From Taxillus chinensis (taxonomy: Eukaryota > Streptophyta > Magnoliopsida > Santalales > Loranthaceae), in assembly GCA_023512835.1 (NCBI GenBank), contig CM042091.1, positions 48,313,284-48,377,283 on the forward strand: a stretch of 64,000 bases of DNA, given 5' to 3'. The translations under genes were made by a program, and so were the position numbers. Positions 46,501-56,378 of the stretch are shown here, in pieces; position 1 is the stretch's first letter, and the number at the start of each line of letters is the position of its first letter. Under the pieces are notes generated by a model. That model was not told where the DNA came from. It searched no databases and saw nothing but the letters and a program-made list of their open reading frames with translations.

Positions 46501-47026
46501 CAACAAAGACGAAGATAGGGATCCAAAACTTGGTTCCTTGCAACTCCTTAATGCAATCAAGGCGAAGGTGGAGGTGCCACCATCCGGAAGACAAAAGGGG
46601 CGCATGTACATGCTCGCTAAGGCCAACAACATTGAAACTAAGGCCTTGGTGGACACGGGTGCGACCAATAACTTCATCAAGGTGGAAAAAGCTAGTAAAC
46701 TGCGGATAGTTTACAAGGAAGAGAAGGGCTGGCTGAAGGCGGTGAACTCCAGTGCCAATCCAATCCATGGCGTGGTTCGAGGTGTCGAACTAAGTATCGG
46801 CGAGTGGAGAGGCAAGGTGAATCTCTCCGTGGTGTTGATGGATGACTATCCCATGGTGCTAGGGATGGAGTTCGTTGACCAAGTATGGGAAATTCTAATT
46901 CCAAGAACCAACATAATGTGCATCATGGACGAGAGAAAGAAGTGCATGGTGAAGGGAAGGAGGAAAGAAAAGCTCAAGGCAAAGTCTCTTTCGGCGCTCC
47001 AACTGTCCAAAGGAGTTAGGCGATAG
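46460..47026 (+). pseudogene. Chromovirus aspartic protease
   Basis: The frame has ALVDTGATNNFI (near 46640), the catalytic D(T/S)GA of retroviral-type proteases, then VVLMDDYPMVLGMEFV, the conserved flap-side segment of gypsy proteases. It ends at a TAG at 47024, which separates it from RT. Confidence 0.85.
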
Positions 47027-47029
47027 GAG

Positions 47030-48732
47030 CCAACCTTCATTGTCATGGTGAAGGAAGAATGCCCAAGTGTTAGGGAGGAGCCCTCAACCGAAGTGAAGAT
47101 GGTCCTTGAAGAGTTTGGGTACGTTATGCCACCCGAACTCCCCAAACAACTTCCGCTGAAGCGGGAGGTGGACCACAAGATCGAGCTAGAGGCCGGTGCA
47201 AGGCCTACTGCTATGGTGCCCTAACGGATGGCACCACCGGAGTTAGAGGAACTTCGGAAACAACTGAAGGACTTGTTGGATGTCGGGTTTATTCGCCCAT
47301 CCAGAGCGCCATTTGGAGCACTAGTGTTGTTCCAAAAGAAGCACGATGGGTCGATGCGGCTATGCATTGACTATAGGGCGCTAAACAAGATAACAGTGAA
47401 GAATAGCTACCTCATCCCACTCATATCCGACCTATTTGATCAACTTGGAGCTGCGAGATGGTTCTCAAAGCTAAACTTGCGGTCTGGATATTGGCAAGTG
47501 CGGATAGCCGAAGGTGATGACGCAAAGACGGCATGCGTCACAAGATATGGCTCTTACGAGTTCTTGGTGATGCCCTTTGGCCTCACAAACGCCCTGCCAC
47601 ATTTTGTACATTGATGAACTGGATCTTGCAACCATACTTGGACTGATTCGTCGTGGTGTACCTTGATGACATTGTCGTTTACAGCAAAACCTTGGAGGAA
47701 TACAAGGCACACTTTCGGCGGGTTTTTCAAATCTTAAGGGAGAACCAACTATTTGTGAAAAAGGAAAAATGTGACTTTGCGAAGAAGGAGGTGCTCTTCT
47801 TAGGTTACATCATTGGCGACGGCAAACTAAAGATGTATAACAATAAAGTGTTAGCCATCAAAGAATGGGAGACACCTAAGAAAGTCCCGGAGATGCGTTC
47901 CTTCCTTGTCTTGGTTAACTACTATAGAAGATTCATCCGTGGCTATTTCCACATTGCCGCACCCTTGACGGAACAGTTGAAGAAGAACAAGACTTGGGTG
48001 TGGGATGATGCTTGCCGAGAGGCATTCGAGAAGTTGAAGCAAGCCGTGACAAACGGACCGGTGATGGCACTGCTGGACCATACAAAGCCTTATGAAGTTC
48101 ACACAAATGCTTCAGACTTTGTCATCGGTGGAGTTCTAATGCAGGAGGGGCATCCTGTAGCATATGAAAGCCGAAAACTCAATGGCACCGAATGGAGGTA
48201 CGTGGTACATGAAAAGGAGATGACGGCAGTTATGCATTGCCTTCGGGGGTGGAGGCATTACTTGCTAGGGTCCAAGTTCATGGTGAAGACGGACAATATT
48301 GCTACGAGTTATTTCTTAACTCAAAGGAACTTAACTCTGAAGCAAGCACGGTGGCAAGGACTCCTAGCAGAATTCGACTTTGTGCTTGACTACAAACCGG
48401 GCACAAATAATGTGGAGGCTGATGCACTAAGTCGGAAGGCGGAACTTGCAGCCATTAGCCAACCACAATTCCCCTTGGTGGACAAATTGAAGGAAGGAAT
48501 GAAGCACGATCCATTAGTCAAGTCCTTGGTGGAATGTGTCAAGGTTGGAAAGACGCGACAGTTTTGGCTAAGGGATAACTTGCTCCATACTCGAGGGGAA
48601 TGGGTGTATGTTCCCAAATGGGGAAGTTTGAGGAGAGACATCCTCAAAGAATGTCACGACTCGCGGTGGGCTGGCCATCCCGGAGTCGATCGTACCTTGG
48701 CATTGGTGGAAAGGAGCTACTATTGGCCTTAA
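47030..48732 (+). pseudogene. Chromovirus RT, RNase H and integrase zinc region
   Basis: RT starts after 47030. A TAA at about 47222 precedes [17 protein letters not shown], then [19 protein letters not shown] and [12 protein letters not shown] frame break near 47600 and a TGA near 47647 come before VVYLDDIVVYSKTLEEY (YLDD catalytic box). RNase H follows from about 48060. Its first motif reads VHTNASDFVIGG, with Asn where the catalytic Asp is expected; KTDNIATSYFL carries the third Asp. The frame goes on to the integrase His-Cys zinc region (ECHDSRWAGHPGVDRTLALV) and stops at a TAA in YYWP* (48730). Confidence 0.9.
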
Positions 48733-49487
48733 CTTTACGAGGACGTCCAAGTGTACGTGCGGACTTGTCTTGTGTGCCAACAAGACAAGATAGAGTATCG
48801 GCAATCGGCGAGACTGTTAGAACCGTTGCCCACCCCGGAAAGACCTTGGGAAAGTATTTTGATGGACTTCATTATTTGTCTCCCAAGATCTGAAGGATGC
48901 AGTACGATCATTGTGGTGGTTGACCGATTATCTAAGTATGGAGTTTTCATTCCAGCTCCAAAGGACTGCACGGCAGACGACACGGCTCAACTATTCTTCA
49001 AGTACGTGGTGAAGTACTGGGGCATTCCAAAGACAATCGTGAGCGATCGGGACTCACGATTCACTGGGCGGTTTTGGACCGAGCTGTTCCGGATAATGGG
49101 TTCAGACTTAAACTTTTCAACAAGTTTCCACCCACAAATAGACGGCCAAACAAAACGTGTCAATGGCTTACTGGAGCTGTATCTGAGGCACTACATGAGT
49201 GCCAACCAAAGAGATTGGGCCAAGTTGCTGGACATAGCCCAATTCTCGTATAACTTGCAGAAAAGCGAGTCCACGAACGAGAGCCCGTTCGAACTTGCAA
49301 CTGGGCAGCAACCATTGACGCCCATTTCCATCACTTGGGGGTACACTAGAAAGAGCCCCGCGGGGTTCAAGTTTGCAAAAGGATGACGTGAACAGACAGA
49401 TCTGGCCAGGGCATACTTGCACAAAGCAGCGAAGAAGATGAAGAAGTAGGCGGATCAACAAAGGAGACCCTTAGAATTTCAGGAAGG
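48733..49487 (+). pseudogene. Chromovirus integrase core
   Basis: Continues the zinc region with TCLVCQQDK, then the DDE core: first Asp in LMDFIICLPRSEG, second in IVSDRDSRFTGRFW. The stretch FSTSFHPQIDGQTKRVN leads to NGLLELYLRHYMS, where a Glu serves as the third catalytic residue. A TGA at 49384 and a TAG near 49447 interrupt the C-terminal part (ARAYLHKAAKKMKK). The catalytic residues are kept. Confidence 0.88.
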
Positions 49488-50031
49488 AGACATGGTGATG
49501 CTCAAACTCGTTTCGTGCCAAAGCAAAGCACTTAGACAATTGCATAAGGGTTTGGTGCACCATTATGTGGGGCCTTTCAAAGTACTTAAGAGAGTTGGGA
49601 AGGTCTCATACAAACTAGACCTCCCGACTAGCTTACAAAGGCATCCGGTGTTCCACGTTAGTTTGCTCAAGCCTTACCACGAAGACTTGGAAGATACGAG
49701 CAGACAGCGAGCGGTACGGACACCAACAGCATCAACAGGCAAGACCTACGACAAACAGATAGAGAAAATCCATTCTCATAGAGTCATGCCAAGAAGAGGT
49801 GTAGATCCAAGCCGAGTGGAGTACTACGTCCAATGGAAGAATAGGCCAGTGGAAGAGGCAAGCTGGGAGAAAGAAGAGAATCTGGGGCAATTCTCCAAGG
49901 AGATTGAAGCATACCGAGAAGAGACCGAACGCTACATCCAACAGTTCGACGGGTTCGAGGAAGCCGAAGACGCAAAGTGGACGCTACGAAATCGGGTGGA
50001 GGAGAATGTCACGGACCGAGGCTTATTCTAG
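49488..50031 (+). pseudogene. Chromovirus integrase C-terminus with chromodomain
   Basis: From about 49488: GDMVMLKLVS and GPFKVLKRVGKVSYKLDLP, the integrase C-terminal beta-barrel region, then HPVFHVSLLKPYHEDLED. The chromodomain follows at about 49760-49920: RRGVDPSRVEYYVQWKN, then ASWEKEENL. In the family the chromodomain reads histone marks or heterochromatin and biases insertion. The frame runs into the first bases of the 3' LTR (NVTDRGLF), so the stop codon lies in the LTR. This piece is open for 180 codons. Confidence 0.9.
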
Positions 50032-50392
50032 CACACTTAGGCTATTCTGGGGTATTTCCCCTTTGTAAAGTGTTGTAACTTAGCTTATAGAGTAAGTTGT
50101 AGAGATTTTAGATTTCGATCATATATGATGTCTCCAGGTGTCATAACTAGAAAAGTGTTAACATCTATATGTAGGGGAGTGATGTTGTAAAGCTTTTAAG
50201 CAATCAATACAATCGTTTGTTGCCTTCGTTCAATCGATTTTTTCGCTAAACGCTTCCCTACACAATTGCTTTACAACGGATCGATGGATTCCGATCCAAA
50301 TGCGACAAGTTAAGCTGACCTAGCGTTCCTTCGTACAGGTGGGAACTAGGTGCCGCACGGGTTAAGCTGGTATAAAAGCTGACCCCGTGACA
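50007..50392 (+). repeat. Chromovirus 3' LTR
   Basis: 386 bp, TGTCACGGACCGAGG ... CCCCGTGACA. Confidence 0.9.
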
Positions 50393-50923
50393 ATATATAC
50401 ATGCCATGAGTTAAAATATTCATAGTATATCATATTTTAAAAAACTCGATGTAAATAATTTTTTGATAAATTTATATATATATTTTTTAATTATAAGAAA
50501 TTTTAATTATGTCAAACCTATCCATATACTCATTTTTAAAGTTGCAACTTATGAATTTCTGGCTTGATGTAAAGAATAGGTGATGAATGGTACAGGTTGA
50601 ACAAAAAAAAATAGCAACATATCTCAAAATTTTATATTCGGCGGGTTAGTTACATTCCTTATATGAGAAAAATTTTAAAAAAAACGTCAACCATACCAAA
50701 ACTATATACTACACTGAATTTTTAACTAATTTATATTTTTATATCAGAAGATATTAATTACCAATCCACGCTGCGTTTTAAGCCAGGTCAATTAGATGCT
50801 TTTTATGGTAAGTATAATAATTTCTATTATTTGAGAAAATACTTTAAATTTGTAATTCTATCACATCAAAAATTTATAATTATGCAAGCAGTATTGTTTT
50901 TTCGATTACAAGAATAAAGCAAA
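50393..50923 (+). other. 5' flank of lectin kinase pseudogene (duplicated DNA)
   Basis: From about 50537 on (AAAGTTGCAACTTATGAATT) it matches 57108-57701 upstream of the intact paralogue, but lacks about 200 bases present there (57174-57376). The part before it (50425-50540) resembles 35300-35420, downstream of LecRK-A. Confidence 0.75.
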
Positions 50924-52098
50924 ATGTGCAAGAACACGTTACTCTGCCTAAAAACCATAGCCATGTTTCACGTGCTTTCATTGACATTGAATATTGTCCA
51001 CGCAGTCGGAGATGTCACTCTAACCGCCGCCACCGCCACAAGCTTCACCTATAACGGCTTTAGCTCGGTGCATCTCGGCCACAATGGCGCAGCCGCGATC
51101 AACGCCAACGGAAGCTTAGTCCTCGCCGATTCTGCCAGACACCGAACGGATGGCACTGCCTTTTACCCCGCCGTCGTAGCCTTCAAGAACTCCCAAAACC
51201 GCACCACTTCGTCCTTCTCCACAACCTTTGCCTTCACCGTCTTCTCTTCGCATTCCAGCACCCTGGGCGACAGCGATCATGGGGTCGCCCTCCGAATCGA
51301 GCTCCCGTCCCGGAAATGTGGCGAAGCCATTCCCGCCGGGCGTGGCGTGACTATCTCGTTCGACGGCATCGAGTGTAATAAGGACAACTACATTATAATA
51401 AGGTCCACGTTGTCAGCCGCTGCAGGTCATTACGAAGATAATAGCAGCGCCGTGATGCGGCAAAAGCCAATGCAAGCTTGGGTGGAGTACGACAGCGTGG
51501 CGGGCAAAATCAATGTCGTGTTAGCTCAACTGGGCCTTCCTAGACCCGAGAAGCCTAATTTCTCCTTGCGTCTTGACCTTTCTTGGTTAGTTTCAGACAA
51601 AATATAAGTGGGCTTCTCCTTCCCCGCCGGTTCGGTCCTGGGTTGGAGCTTCAGCAAGGGCCGCGGTGCGTCGCAGCTAAATCTCTCCAAACTTCCTCAG
51701 CATATCCAAGGAAACAAAAAACAGAATAAGGAAGGTTGTCCACTTTGGAGGATCGAGCTGCCTGTGATCACAGCTTTGGCGTTGGTGTTAGTGGCTTTGC
51801 TGGTGTTTGGGGTTTTTGTGGTGGTCAAACTCATCAGGAAGACAAAATTTGAGGAAGTGGTTGAAGATTGGGAATTGAACTGCGGAGCTAACAGATTCAA
51901 ATACAAATACCTACATTACGCTATGAATGGGTTTGCTGAAAAAGGACTTCTAGGGAGAGGGGGATTTGGGAAGGTGTATAGAGGCGTTTTGTCCATATCC
52001 GAACAAGCTGTCGCCGTCAAGCGAGTCTCCAACCATTCGCAACAAGGTGTCTAAGAATTTATAGCCGAAATCTCTAGCGTCGGACGGCTCTGGCACAG
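50924..52098 (+). pseudogene. Truncated L-type lectin receptor kinase (paralogue of LecRK-B)
   Basis: It matches the first ~1.18 kb of LecRK-B (57702-59732) nearly base for base, starting with the same signal peptide context (MCKNTLLCLKTIAMFHVLS). It has the lectin domain, membrane span (ALALVLVALLVFGVFVVVKL) and the kinase N-lobe (GRGGFGKVYRGV, VAVKRVSNHS). Two TAA stops disable it: one after VSDKI at 51605-51607, where LecRK-B has Tyr (TAC), and one after QGV at 52052-52054, where LecRK-B has Arg (CGA). Homology ends at about 52098, before the catalytic loop, where family B LTR sequence begins. The truncation is therefore tied to a transposon. It could still give a short lectin-only product from the first frame (227 codons), which I judge unlikely. 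Confidence 0.92.
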
Positions 52099-52337
52099 TT
52101 CATGGGATGAGCTTGAGTTATTGAGGTCCCATTGAGGGGACGGTCCAAGAGTGGACACGAGTATTTTGGTTCCATTAAGGGAACCACCTTTGATTCCTTT
52201 GAGTGTGGTTTACTGTTACTTTAACTACACTACACTACACTGCACATATTTGCATTGAGCATATTATAGAAGAGATGTTGGGTTAGTCTAGGGAGGCATA
52301 ACCCCTACTGAGTTTTGGTTTGCTCACCCACCTTTAA
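52099..52337 (+). repeat. Family B LTR, copy B4, left part
   Basis: TACTGAGTTTTGGTTTGCTCACCCA matches copy B1 near 10403-10430. It begins at the break in the lectin kinase pseudogene and is interrupted after TTTAA (52333-52337) by the compound TRIM. Confidence 0.65.
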
Positions 52338-53331
52338 TGTAACAGCCCAGCCCACCCGTAGCCCAATATTGTCCGCTTTGGGCCTTACACCTGCGTGCCC
52401 ATGCATGGGCTGCACTCGCATGGATTTGTTTTTAATGACCCACGACCCGTTAAAACGCGTTGTGACAAGGTGCACATGAGCCTCCTCATTAGGATGACCT
52501 CAATGTTAGCCCTAACCGATGTGGGATTGTTCTTTGGGACTCCCCGCAGGTGGTTAGAGACCCAATAGTCTCCCCCAATCCCACCACCGGTCTAGAGGAC
52601 CCGGCTCTGATACCACTTGTTGGACCTCGGCCAGGGCACTCACTATCACAATATTGTTTGCTTTGGCACTTGCATGTCTACCCATGGGCCGCATCCCGTA
52701 CGGATTTGTTTCTAATGGGTTACGACCCGTTAGAAACAAATCCATGCGGGTGCGACCCATGCGTGGGCACGCAGGTGTAAGGCCCAAAGCGGACAATATC
52801 GGGCTACGGGTGGGCTGGGCTGTTACAAATGGTATCAGAGCTAGGGCCCAGGCCGGTGTGCCAGCGAGGACACTGGGCTCTCCGAGTGGGGGGTGGATAT
52901 AATGTCCCACGTCGGTTGGGGAGGAGAACGAAGCAAGCTACTTAGGTGGCTGTGGAAACCTCTCCTAGCACGAGGCCTTTTGGGGGCTGAGGGCCTACCA
53001 AAAACAAAACCATGTGGGCGAGGCCTAAAGCGGATAATATCGAGCTACGGGTGGGCTGGGCTGTTACATATGGTATTAGAACAGGGGACCAGGTCAGTGT
53101 GCCATAGTCTCGTGGGGACATGGGCCTCCTAAGGGGGGTGGATTGTGGAGTCTGAAGACTTTGCAAGTCCCACATTGGCTGGAGACGAGAACGAAGCGTG
53201 CCTCTTAAGAGGGCGTGGAGACCTCTCATGGCATGAGGCCTTTTGGGGGCCGAGGGCCTACCAAAAACAAAAGCGTATGGGCGAGGCCCAAAGTAGACAA
53301 TATCGGGCTATAGGTGGTCTGGGATGTTACA
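52338..53331. mobile_element. Compound inverted TRIM element with TTTAA target duplication
   Basis: 994 bp bounded by TTTAA on both sides (52333-52337 and 53332-53336). The left half is a minus-strand LTR-like unit (52338 TGTAACAGCCCAGCCC ... about 52530) plus internal part with the primer-site complement GCTCTGATACCA (52604-52615). The right half is plus strand: an LTR-like unit ending GGGCTGTTACA (52827), primer site TGGTATCAGAGC (52830-52841), G-rich polypurine tract, LTR 52903-53068, a worn primer site (TGGTATTAGAAC), polypurine tract AAGGGGGGTG, and LTR 53165-53331. Between the halves is a hairpin with 14-bp arms (52702-52715 and 52730-52743). No coding capacity. TRIMs are moved by proteins of other LTR elements. 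Confidence 0.85.
52702..52743. repeat. 42-bp hairpin in the compound TRIM
   Basis: Arms GGATTTGTTTCTAA and TTAGAAACAAATCC are perfect complements, separated by 14 bases that are themselves nearly palindromic (GGGT..ACCC). Confidence 0.85.
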
Positions 53332-53706
53332 TTTAATGTCTTTTTCTATAAGACCTAGCAGGCGTTAGGAGACTTCATCGCTGAGGAGCATGTGTGTTTG
53401 ACTTGTTACTTTATTTGAAATATTATAATTGTTGAGAACTCATGTATTTGTGTGGAATTGATGTATTTATTTGAGAGACCGTGTTTTGGGGCTGGTGACC
53501 CTATTTCTCATGTAACACAGTTTTATTACATGGAGTGATTATTGTATGGCCGTGCATATTATGTATGAGGTTGTAGTAGGTTTTGGGGCAGCACCTTTGA
53601 GAAAGCCCTATTAGGTGACCATTCACCAACCCCATGTCCTCTTGGGTGCAAGGCATGGGGCATCACTAACCGGTTTCCCAGTATTGGGAAAATCCGGGGT
53701 ATGATA
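53332..53706 (+). repeat. Family B LTR, copy B4, right part
   Basis: Resumes after the TRIM with the second TTTAA and ends GGGAAAATCCGGGGTATGATA, matching the AAATCTGGGGCGTGACA end of B1. CTAACCGGTTTCCCAG and ACCAACCCCATGTCC match 10710-10730 and 10668-10685. The copia-3 relic starts right after it. Confidence 0.75.
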
Positions 53707-54045
53707 ATTGAAGCTTATTAACACTTTTGTCATTAACAGTTCATTATTTTCCCACATCAAAAGAGCTAGTTCATCATCCTCCTTTTCTACCATCAAACCT
53801 TTCTCTTTCTTAGGTTTTTCACACTTAGATGCAAAGTGACCATACTCTGAGCTGTTATAACAGCATACTTTGGTTTTGTCAAATTTCCAATATGGTTTTC
53901 TATCATACCTTTTCCTAATATCCGATCCATCAATTACCTTCCTCTTTGTAACGGATAAAACTTCCCATTGAGCTCGTATCAAGAGAACCTATTTACCATC
54001 TTCTCTGATGTCTTTACGCCTGTTGTTCTCGTAATCTTTTTAGGT
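53707..54045 (-). pseudogene. Copia-3 gag, 3' part with altered zinc knuckle
   Basis: Minus strand: ENNRRKDIREDGK, a TAG, VLLIRAQWEVLS, then a knuckle CYNSSEYGHFASKC. The family has C-x2-C-x4-H-x4-C; the second Cys is Ser here. LALLMWE follows. It joins in frame sense to the part beyond LTR A3. Confidence 0.8.
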
Positions 54046-55399
54046 TGTCAATGTTATCAACAGTTGCATTTAGAAGCGGGCAGCAGCATGTCATACTTGG
54101 CTGGATAACTTCGTAGAGTGATCTCTTAGAGTGAGCTCATAGAGGGAGTCTAACTAAGTACTTTTTTAATCTGTTTAGGGTCTAAGATCCGAAGATTTAA
54201 AGACCAGTAAAGTTGAAGATCCGTAGGCTCAAATATTTAGAGTCAAAGATCTTTAAGCTCGAAGAACCACAAATTCAAAGGTCTACAGGGTCGCAGACTC
54301 GAAGATCCACAGGGTCAAAGATTTGAAGACCCAAAGTGTTGTTGGGTGAAGAGTAGTGTCTCGGAGATTTGAAGATTCGCAGACTCGAAGACCCATCGGG
54401 TGAAGAGTGGCGGTGTCATAGAGTCAAAGCTTGAAGGGTCGAGGATTTGGAGACCCGTTGATGTGAACAGAGACCCGTTGTTGTGAATAGATGATTAGCC
54501 AAGTTAGAATGCGGTTGTCGCTGGCTCAAAATTGGAGACCCAAAAACTCAAAGACTCGAAGAGTCAGAAGTCGATTGACCGCTGGCTCTAACCTGGATTC
54601 GAAGACTCGAAGCCTTAACCCAAAGATTAAAGTGTTGGTGACTCTAAACTGGAGCTGATTTGACTCGAAGGTCCGAAGGTTCTAACTCGAAGTTTCGAAG
54701 GTGTAGACTCAAAGATCGTAGTGAGTGTCATATATGAAGCATCTGTGAGGCTATGAAGCAATCATCTTTGAAGTTATGACTAATCGAAGGATCAAAATAT
54801 AGTTAAGGTCGCCGTTTAAAAAAGTTATTCGAGTAACATATATGAGCATGTTAAGTATCAGACTAAACACGTGGACGTTATCTGAGGCTAGAGTAATATG
54901 TTTCAACGATGGAGATTAGAAGGTGGAACATGTCTAACCTTAGTAGAAGGTTTTCATGCAACGGACGCCCTATAAAAGAAAAACATATGTCATACTTCAT
55001 AAAAGCGTCAAAATATTTTCAAAATACACGCAAAGTATCTAGAGAGATACAAGAGACGTGGAGTAGTTTGTACTGCATACACAGAGAGAAGAAGATTGAG
55101 AGCAAGATAATAGTGAGTTCATCTGGTCTCATTATCATACATTCAATGAACATATAGTGAATTTGGAAAAGGAGTGGTTGAAGGTCAAAGAGATGCAAAC
55201 AATTAAACACGCAGAAGGAGGCTCTGCTAGATAGTTCATCAGACTGAGTGAGTACTGAAGTAATACTGTTTCTGTATTTGCATTTAAAAGAGAAAAGAGT
55301 TAATCCGTTGTAACAAGGGCAATACCCTACTGTATTACAAGTGATAATGGATTGGATTCGATATACCTGTGTGATCGTGTTTGGATCTTGGGAATATCA
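54046..55399 (+). repeat. LTR family A, copy A3 (full length)
   Basis: 1354 bp, TGTCAATG ... TTGGGAATATCA, TATA box TATAAAAG at 54971-54978, U3 repeats at about 54180-54740 (GAAGATCCACAGGGTCAAAG). It aligns with A1 and A2. It sits in copia-3 gag; the flanks TAGGT and ATGCC do not match, so no target duplication is seen. Confidence 0.85.
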
Positions 55400-56035
55400 A
55401 TGCCCCTTCTAACCTTCCTCAAAAACTCGAAGTTGGCCAACAGCTTCTACAACAGACATTTTTGTTGTATCACCCCACTGTTCGATTGTGTCAACAAGGG
55501 GTAGGAACTTCTTCGGAACTGCATTAAATAACTTTTCGATAACAATGCTCTCGTCTAACTCGACTCTAAGAGATTGTATTTCACCAATAATACTGGTCAG
55601 TTTATGAGAAAATTCCAAAATACTTGAGGTATCATCCATAATTAAACGATCAAATTGTCATTTTAATACTTGTGTCCTTGCTTTTCTGACACGTTCTTCT
55701 CCTACACTCATCTGTTTAATGGCGTTCTATGCTTCTCTGGATGTCTATTTCTTGGCTATAGCCATCATCATAGAATCAGGGATAGCCTGCGAGATTGCTG
55801 TAAAAACTCCATGATCTTTGGCCTCTTCTACCACCTCCTCAGTATCCTTGATCGCTTGCAATACACCTAGCGAACGAAGAATAATCTTCATCTTCATCGC
55901 CCACACCCCCATAATTGATTTCATCTAACATGAGATATTTGATTGGAATTCCACCATTGCACACCGTTTTTGGAGATGCTTGTGCCTGCTCATCATTCAT
56001 TGAATTAGCCATCATTGGTTTACTTTGATACCAAA
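55400..56035 (-). pseudogene. Copia-3 gag (UBN2 type), 5' part
   Basis: Minus strand from MANSMNDEQAQAS (about 56012). After a frame change it gives WAMKMKIILRSLGVLQAIKD and AISQAIPDSMMMAIA, then TAG codons, MSVGEERVRKA, and SSILEFSHKLTSIIGEIQSL with EKLFNAVPKKFLPLVDTIEQ. This is the UBN2 gag polypeptide of copia elements. At least one frameshift and three stops are present. The primer site TGGTATCAAAG is just upstream (56025-56035). Confidence 0.85.
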
Positions 56036-56378
56036 TGTAAGATAAACAAGCAATGACGGGAGAAAATGAGAGATAAGAAAAACATTTTGGTGGTGCAAAA
56101 ACCAACAACACCATTTTTTGTTTTCTTCTCATTATAAACCATTAAACAAATCTAGAAAATATAAATAATCAATGTGAATACAACCAATAGAACGTTGATT
56201 GTTATCACGTACATATTTGCTGAAAATAAAAGATCTTATCCTCAAATGTGAAAATCTCCAAATCAAAATAAGAAACGATGTAGAAAAGGAAAGGATAAAA
56301 TAAAAAAACAGAGAACAAGAAAAAACAGGAAATTCATCCAGCAAATGCCAATAGGTCCCAACTAGCTTATTTCTAACA
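56036..56378 (-). repeat. Copia-3 5' LTR
   Basis: 343 bp bounded on the minus strand by TGTTAGAAAT and CTTACA, immediately upstream of the primer site. No second LTR is in the window. The 5' boundary rests on the TG/CA ends only. Confidence 0.65.

Larger units (their letters stand above)
44957..50392 (+). mobile_element. Ty3/gypsy chromovirus, full-length but decayed
   Basis: 5.4 kb with LTRs of 351 and 386 bp, tRNA-Met primer site, and gag, protease, RT, RNase H, integrase, chromodomain in the gypsy order. The LTRs differ at many bases and by a ~35-bp indel, so it is much older than copia-2. The coding region has at least eight stops or frameshifts. ATAT flanks both ends; a clean 5-bp duplication cannot be fixed. 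Confidence 0.93.
53707..56378 (-). mobile_element. Copia-3: 5' LTR and gag relic, split by LTR A3
   Basis: Minus strand. It holds 5' LTR, primer site and gag up to the zinc knuckle; the rest (protease to 3' LTR) is gone, cut at the end of family B copy B4. Copy A3 of LTR family A (54046-55399) lies inside gag. Confidence 0.85.

Noticed and set aside
51608..52054. Separate membrane kinase gene starting after the stop at 51607
   Set aside because: It is the continuation of the lectin kinase pseudogene past a nonsense codon, and it lacks the kinase C-lobe.
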